10,442 nucleotides of DNA from an uncultured Saprospiraceae bacterium (lineage in GTDB: Bacteria; Bacteroidota; Bacteroidia; Chitinophagales; Saprospiraceae): NCBI GenBank assembly GCA_937864255.1, contig CALMIT010000417.1, positions 1-10,442 on the forward strand, written 5' to 3'. The position numbers and the translations under genes were made by a program. Below, piece after piece: positions 6,721-10,442 of the stretch (position 1 is its first letter; the number at the start of each line of letters is the position of its first letter). The notes beneath the pieces are model-generated. The model was not told the DNA's origin, ran no database searches, and saw nothing but the letters and a program-made list of their open reading frames with translations.

Positions 6721-6735
6721 AGGACAATGTGTCCT
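6721..6735. promoter_or_regulatory. Dyad AGGACA-ATG-TGTCCT, possible operator
   Basis: A perfect 6-bp inverted repeat with a 3-base spacer lies 36-50 bases upstream of the YceI start, in the 255-bp spacer shared with the divergent plug gene. It overlaps the zone where the YceI promoter should be. It has no T-tract and faces no gene end, so a terminator is unlikely. The rest of the spacer (6686-6940) is A/T-rich and I see no gene and no exact TAnnTTTG element in it. Confidence 0.4.
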
Positions 6736-6940
6736 GTTTGAATTTATTTTGTATTAAAACAAATTTTAAACCAAAAGTCGCTGAAAATCTTTTTATTCTG
6801 TCAAAAACTGCCGCACACGGCGCACATTTTTATCTAAAAAACGGCTGCAAAGAAAAATCAAAATCGTGCGCGAAGTCGTTTTTTACACCAAAAAATTCTT
6901 TTTTTACGTTTTGCCTGTCATTTTTCAAAAAACAAGCCCG

Positions 6941-8248
6941 ATGCCTGCAAAAAAAATATTGCTCTGTGCTTTCCTGTTTCTCGCTCCCTTTTTAGTCCGC
7001 GCGCAGTACGAAGATCTGATTTTTGAAGATTACGATTACAAAGAAAATATCAAGTCGGTGCAATTCAGACTAAACGGACTTTTGCTTTCGCGGCCCATCA
7101 TCGAACTAAATAGCGGGGAGCGCCTCGCGCTGGCTTTCGACGACATGGACGGCGATGTGAAAAATTACGTTTATACAATCATTCACTGCAACCGGGACTG
7201 GCAGCCTTCAAATCTGGCGACTTTTGAGTTTTTGGAGGGTTTCCCGGAGGACGATTTGAACAATTACGACTTTTCATTTAATACGAAAGTTTTTTTCACG
7301 CACTTTTGGCTCACGCTGCCCAACGATGACATGAAGTGGACCAAATCCGGCAATTACCTGCTGGTGGTGTATGAAAACGACGATGAGAAAATTCCGGTCA
7401 TCACAAGGCGTTTTGTCGTCGTGGAGCCGGTGGTACATTTTTATCCGAATTTTTCTTTTCCCACCGATCAAAGCAAATTCAGGACTCATCAGGAGCTTGA
7501 TTTTAAAATCAGCACAAAAGGGGCGGAATTGAAAAATCCGCGTTTTTCGATAAATACGACCATCATTCAAAACGGCAACTGGAATACGGCGATTTCTGAC
7601 ATCCCGCCTTTTTTCCTGCGCAACGACACCCTGATGGAGTTTGATTATCAGGACAAAATAGTTTTTCCGGCGGGCAGAGAGTGGCGCTTTCTCGATTTGC
7701 GCAGTCTGCGCAATCCGAACCAGGAATTTGTCATCGAAAGGTTTGACGACGGCTATTATGTGACGCTTTTGAAAGATAAAAAAAGAGCGATCGCCCCGCA
7801 TCTCACCATTACCGATATCAACGGCAGTTTCATTATCAAAAACTGGGATTTTCAGAGCCGCATTCCTTCATCGGGCGAGTCCGACATTCTCAACATTAAC
7901 AGTTCAAAATATTTTTATCCGGCCAATAACTCGCTTCCCATCGAATTGCAGGTGGACAACTTGCAGAGCGACTATGTGCGCACACTTTTTAGCCTCGACT
8001 CACCCACCGAGTACCAGGACGCCGATGTGTATCTTTTCGGCGCTTTTACAAACTGGAAGCTGAAGGACGAATTTAAAATGGCTTACAACAACCAAATCAA
8101 CGGCTACGTGGCCAGCATACTTTTAAAGCAGGGCTACTACAATTACGTTTACGCGCTTGTGGACAGAAAAACCGGAAAAGTGTCTTTCGAAGACGGAAAA
8201 CGATTATACGATACTGGCTTATTACCGCCCGTTTGGAGAACGCTATGA
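6941..8248 (+). CDS. T9SS plug protein (DUF5103), C-terminus altered by an apparent frameshift
   Basis: DUF5103 proteins include the Plug that closes the SprA translocon pore on the periplasmic side in type IX secretion. The ATG at 6941 gives a proper signal peptide (MPAKKILLCAFLFLAPFLVRAQ without the last residue); the in-frame GTG at 6866 would add 25 residues ahead of it and is less likely. Family landmarks are YVYTIIHCNRDWQPS (76-90), FLEGFPEDDLNNYDFSFNT (97-115), LPNDDMKWTKSGNYLLVVY (126-144), RRFVVVE (156-162), a middle beta domain, and VYLFGAFTNW (363-372) in the last domain. After SFE (417) the frame runs into an unrelated tail of 18 residues (DGKRLYDTG...) and stops at 8248. The normal ending (ENDYTILAYYRPFGERYD) lies in the third frame up to 8288. 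One base too many near 8192 explains this; a restored protein would have 448 residues. It may be a sequence error or a true lesion. Confidence 0.87.
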   Translation: MPAKKILLCAFLFLAPFLVRAQYEDLIFEDYDYKENIKSVQFRLNGLLLSRPIIELNSGERLALAFDDMDGDVKNYVYTIIHCNRDWQPSNLATFEFLEGFPEDDLNNYDFSFNTKVFFTHFWLTLPNDDMKWTKSGNYLLVVYENDDEKIPVITRRFVVVEPVVHFYPNFSFPTDQSKFRTHQELDFKISTKGAELKNPRFSINTTIIQNGNWNTAISDIPPFFLRNDTLMEFDYQDKIVFPAGREWRFLDLRSLRNPNQEFVIERFDDGYYVTLLKDKKRAIAPHLTITDINGSFIIKNWDFQSRIPSSGESDILNINSSKYFYPANNSLPIELQVDNLQSDYVRTLFSLDSPTEYQDADVYLFGAFTNWKLKDEFKMAYNNQINGYVASILLKQGYYNYVYALVDRKTGKVSFEDGKRLYDTGLLPPVWRTL

Positions 8249-8288
8249 CCGGGTTATCGGCGCTTTTAATTTCAAATCCATCAGGTGA
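8193..8288 (+). pseudogene. Out-of-frame C-terminal 31 codons of the T9SS plug gene
   Basis: In a frame shifted by one base from the plug gene, this segment encodes TENDYTILAYYRPFGERYD, then RVIGAFNFKSIR and a TGA at 8286-8288. This is the conserved ending of DUF5103 proteins. It overlaps the in-frame tail up to 8248 and has no start codon or leader of its own. Removing the G at 8192 would join SFE directly to TEND and give one continuous protein. A hairpin starts 10 bases after this stop, which agrees with 8288 being the ancestral gene end. Confidence 0.82.
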
Positions 8289-8297
8289 TTTTTTTTG

Positions 8298-8316
8298 AAT
8301 GTGCCGGCTGCACATT
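8298..8316 (+). terminator. Probable weak terminator after the plug gene
   Basis: The arms AATGTGC (8298-8304) and GCACATT (8310-8316) pair over 7 bp around CGGCT and are followed by TTCTTTC. The stem is shorter than the other terminators here and the T-tract is broken, so termination may be partial. The remainder of the 182-bp spacer up to the tolC-type gene (8471) is A/T-rich with no gene seen. Confidence 0.48.
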
Positions 8317-8470
8317 TTCTTTCAAAATCTGTCTTTAATCTTTTATTCGGCTTCATTCATACAAAAATTTCCGGCCTGCAAATCAACCGATGTAGAATTG
8401 TGACGATTGTTAATTTTACGTTTTAAAACGCGTCATTTTTCTAATGAAATTTTTGAAAAGGATTTAAAAT

Positions 8471-9898
8471 ATGTCGAATAAAGCTTCCATTCTTCTACTT
8501 TTTTTCACCTTGCTTTTCGTCCGCAATATTTCTGCACAAGAAATCTGGTCGCTCGAAAAGTGCCTGCGCTACGCCGCCGAAAACAGCCTGCTCGTAAAAC
8601 AATCCGAGTTAAATATCAGGAGCGCACTCGTCACAGAAAAACAAAGCAAAATGGCGCGACTGCCTTCTCTGGACGCTTCCGTCTCCGGCGGTGTGCAGTT
8701 TGGTAGAACCATTGATCCTACGACCAACAGTTTTGATAACCAGACCATTGGCTTCAACAGGTATTCGCTTTCTGCGGGCGTGGTGCTTTTTAACGGCAAT
8801 TCCATCAACAACACGATTGAACGATCAAAACTGAACACAGAGATAGCCCGCCTCGACGCAGAAGCCTCCGAAGACAATCTTTATCTTTCCGTAGCCACGG
8901 CTTATCTGAATATTTTGATGGCTGAAGAGCAACTGGAAAATTCGGGGAATCAGAAAAGACTTTCGGAAGAGCAACTGGAGCAAATTGACAAATTGATAAA
9001 ATCAGGACTGCGCCCCGAAAATGACCGCCTGAATATCCTCGCACAAATTGCGCTCAACGACCAGGCTTTGGTACAAAGCCGCAATGCCGTTGATCTGGCT
9101 TATTTACAGTTAAAAAATCTACTGCAACTGGATCCGCTTTTTGATATGAAAATTGAAAAACCGGATTTGCAGGTACCCGCCGCCACCGAAGCGGAGGCTG
9201 TAAATTTTCAGACGGTGTATGCTTCGGCTTTGCAAACGCAGCCGCAAATACAAGCCGCTGATTTGAGAGGCGAGAGCGCCGACGTGGGTGTGAAAATAGC
9301 CCGCTCCTCTTTTTTTCCGACGCTTTCTGCTTTCGGCAGCCTGAGTTCAAACTGGTCGAGCGTTTCAAAAAAAGTGGACGGTTACACCACCGTGGCGATT
9401 CCGCAGGATGTCCGCATCAACGGCGTGACCACCACGGTAGAATTTTTCAGCACTTTGCCGAATTTGGTGGACGATCCGTTTTTTGACCAAATCAATGAAA
9501 ATTTCGGACAGTCAGTGGGCTTGAATTTGAACATCCCGATTTACAACAATCACAGAAATTGGGCAAATAGCGAGATTGCGCAAATCAACGCGCTCAATGC
9601 GCGCCTCACTGCCGAGCAGACCCGCCAGCAGTTAAAAAATGATGTGCAGTCAGCCGTTGCCAATGCGCGCGCCGCCCGCAAATCTTACGAGGCAGCACAA
9701 AAAAGCCGCGATGCTGCCAAAGGCGCTTTCGATAATGCGGAAAAAAGATTTCAACTCGGCGCCATAAATACTTTTGAGTATTCTACCGCCAAAATCAATC
9801 TTGACAATGCGCAAACCGAACTTGTCAGAGCCAAATACGATTTATTATTTCGTTTGAAAATTGTGGATTTTTATCTCGGAAAAGAGTTGAAATTCTGA
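8471..9898 (+). CDS. TolC-family outer-membrane efflux/export channel
   Basis: This 475-residue protein forms the outer-membrane channel and periplasmic tunnel of a tripartite exporter. A signal peptide (1-22, ending RNISA before QEIWSLEKC) is followed by the usual mature start, WSLEKCLRYAAENS. Two outer-membrane-factor repeats are visible: the first with long helices at about 125-220 (SVATAYLNILMAEEQLE, then EEQLEQIDKLIKSGL), the second at about 360-470 (RLTAEQTRQQLKNDVQSAVA, then FDNAEKRFQLGAINTFEY). Between strands of the second barrel segment there is an inserted loop of about 45 residues (300-346), often seen in Bacteroidota homologues. The adaptor gene starts 77 bp downstream with no terminator between, so the two form an operon. 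The substrate cannot be told from sequence. Confidence 0.94.
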   Translation: MSNKASILLLFFTLLFVRNISAQEIWSLEKCLRYAAENSLLVKQSELNIRSALVTEKQSKMARLPSLDASVSGGVQFGRTIDPTTNSFDNQTIGFNRYSLSAGVVLFNGNSINNTIERSKLNTEIARLDAEASEDNLYLSVATAYLNILMAEEQLENSGNQKRLSEEQLEQIDKLIKSGLRPENDRLNILAQIALNDQALVQSRNAVDLAYLQLKNLLQLDPLFDMKIEKPDLQVPAATEAEAVNFQTVYASALQTQPQIQAADLRGESADVGVKIARSSFFPTLSAFGSLSSNWSSVSKKVDGYTTVAIPQDVRINGVTTTVEFFSTLPNLVDDPFFDQINENFGQSVGLNLNIPIYNNHRNWANSEIAQINALNARLTAEQTRQQLKNDVQSAVANARAARKSYEAAQKSRDAAKGAFDNAEKRFQLGAINTFEYSTAKINLDNAQTELVRAKYDLLFRLKIVDFYLGKELKF

Positions 9899-9975
9899 TA
9901 TTTTAAAAACCGGCAGCGGTTTAAAACGCAAAAACCTTTTTTTTAAAAAAATCATAATCGTCAATTTTTATAAAA

Positions 9976-10442
9976 ATGGCAACATCCAAAAAAAACAGAA
10001 ATCTGGTTATCGGACTCGTTTTGCTGGTGATTTTACTGGCAGCCGCCGCTGTTTGGAAAAGCAAGTCGAGTGCGAAAGGGGAGGAAGTAGAAGTAGAAAA
10101 GGCTGAGAACAGAACCATCAAAGAGACCGTGGCGGCCAGTGGGCGGATATTTCCGGTCACGGAAGTAAAAATTAGCTCCGACGTGTCGGGTGAAGTCGTC
10201 GAACTTTACGTGAAAGAAGGCGACTCCGTGCGCATCAATCAACTTCTCGCGCGGATAGACCCCGACGCCTATCAGTCGCAGGTGGAAAGGGGCGTTGCAG
10301 GCGTGAACAGCGCCAAAGCTCAGGCAGCTAATTCACGCGCTCAAATCGAACATCTGCGCGCGCAAAAAGAACAAATCATCGCGCAGCTTGAAAATGCCAG
10401 GTCGATTTTCAAGCGCAACGAGCAGTTGAAAAAAGAAGGCGT
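9976..10442 (+). CDS. HlyD/MacA-type periplasmic adaptor of a tripartite exporter (3' end outside window)
   Basis: The first 155 residues are visible and the frame is open to the right edge. A short basic N-terminus (MATSKKNRN) leads into one membrane anchor (10-27). Next comes the beta-barrel start (VEVEKAENRTIKETVAASGRI without the last residue), half of a lipoyl/barrel-sandwich domain (VTEVKISSDVSGEVVELYV, then KEGDSVRINQLLARIDPDAY), and the first arm of the alpha-hairpin (about 98-155, rich in Ala, Gln, Glu and Lys). Such adaptors connect an inner-membrane pump to the TolC channel encoded just upstream. The anchor type and EVEVEKAENRTIKETV opening are typical of adaptors paired with MacB-like ABC transporters, so an ABC ATPase/permease probably follows; that is inference, and an RND pump is possible. 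The 77-bp gap to tolC has a small stem at 9907-9922 without a T-tract. Confidence 0.92.
   Translation, partial: MATSKKNRNLVIGLVLLVILLAAAAVWKSKSSAKGEEVEVEKAENRTIKETVAASGRIFPVTEVKISSDVSGEVVELYVKEGDSVRINQLLARIDPDAYQSQVERGVAGVNSAKAQAANSRAQIEHLRAQKEQIIAQLENARSIFKRNEQLKKEG

Noticed and set aside
6866..6940. In-frame GTG extension of the plug gene by 25 codons
   Set aside because: The extension puts a charged and aromatic stretch in front of a complete signal peptide that begins at the ATG at 6941; exported proteins of this family start at such a peptide.
6729..6995. An 88-codon frame across the yceI-plug spacer
   Set aside because: It overlaps the plug signal peptide in another frame, its composition is that of translated A/T-rich spacer, and no domain is visible.
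8186..8200. Programmed +1 frameshifting in the plug gene
   Set aside because: There is no stop codon, rare-codon pair or slippery run at the junction, and I know of no such case in this family. A mutation or sequence error is simpler.
9907..9922. AAACCG-GCAG-CGGTTT hairpin between the tolC and hlyD genes
   Set aside because: The stem is only 6 bp and has no T-tract directly after it, so it does not look like a terminator; the two genes are read as one operon.

Overview
The window reads as chromosomal DNA of a member of the Bacteroidota, probably a Saprospiria-like lineage, although no genus can be named from it. The main reasons are a type IX secretion system (T9SS) plug protein (DUF5103), two DUF6089/PorG-like outer-membrane proteins, a subtilase of the Bacteroidota type with a long insert, AT-rich leaders without clear Shine-Dalgarno sites, and promoter elements matching the Bacteroidota -7 consensus TAnnTTTG. 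I see no mobile element, phage gene, tRNA, rRNA or CRISPR array. Most of it is ordinary core-genome content.

Layout. Positions 1-564 hold the 3' end of smc (+). It converges on ung (uracil-DNA glycosylase, -) across a 55-bp gap that contains an odd run of 14 G. Upstream of ung on the same strand is a secreted S8 subtilase (-), ending at a strong 17-bp-stem terminator. A 258-bp divergent spacer with a promoter and an inverted repeat separates the subtilase from two tandem paralogous outer-membrane beta-barrel genes (+), each with its own terminator. Then come a small RDD-family membrane protein (+), a perfect two-way terminator, and a convergent YceI-like lipoprotein (-). A second divergent spacer (about 255 bp, with a 6-bp dyad) leads to the T9SS plug gene (+). 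Last is a tripartite efflux or export operon: a TolC-type outer-membrane channel followed by a HlyD/MacA-type periplasmic adaptor that runs off the right edge.

How the genes relate. Most units are single genes set apart by hairpin terminators, so only tolC-hlyD looks like a clear operon. The common theme is the cell envelope: two PorG-like barrels and the plug point to type IX secretion, while TolC and HlyD form a separate export route. smc (chromosome condensation) and ung (base-excision repair) are unrelated housekeeping genes.

The most notable observation is that the plug gene carries an apparent single-base frameshift near 8192. The in-frame product ends at 8248 with an atypical tail, while the expected family C-terminus is intact in another frame and ends at 8288, just before a hairpin. 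I did not find a convincing new biological system. The best leads are this lesion, the duplicated PorG-like pair, the large helical insert of the subtilase, and two dyads in divergent promoter regions.
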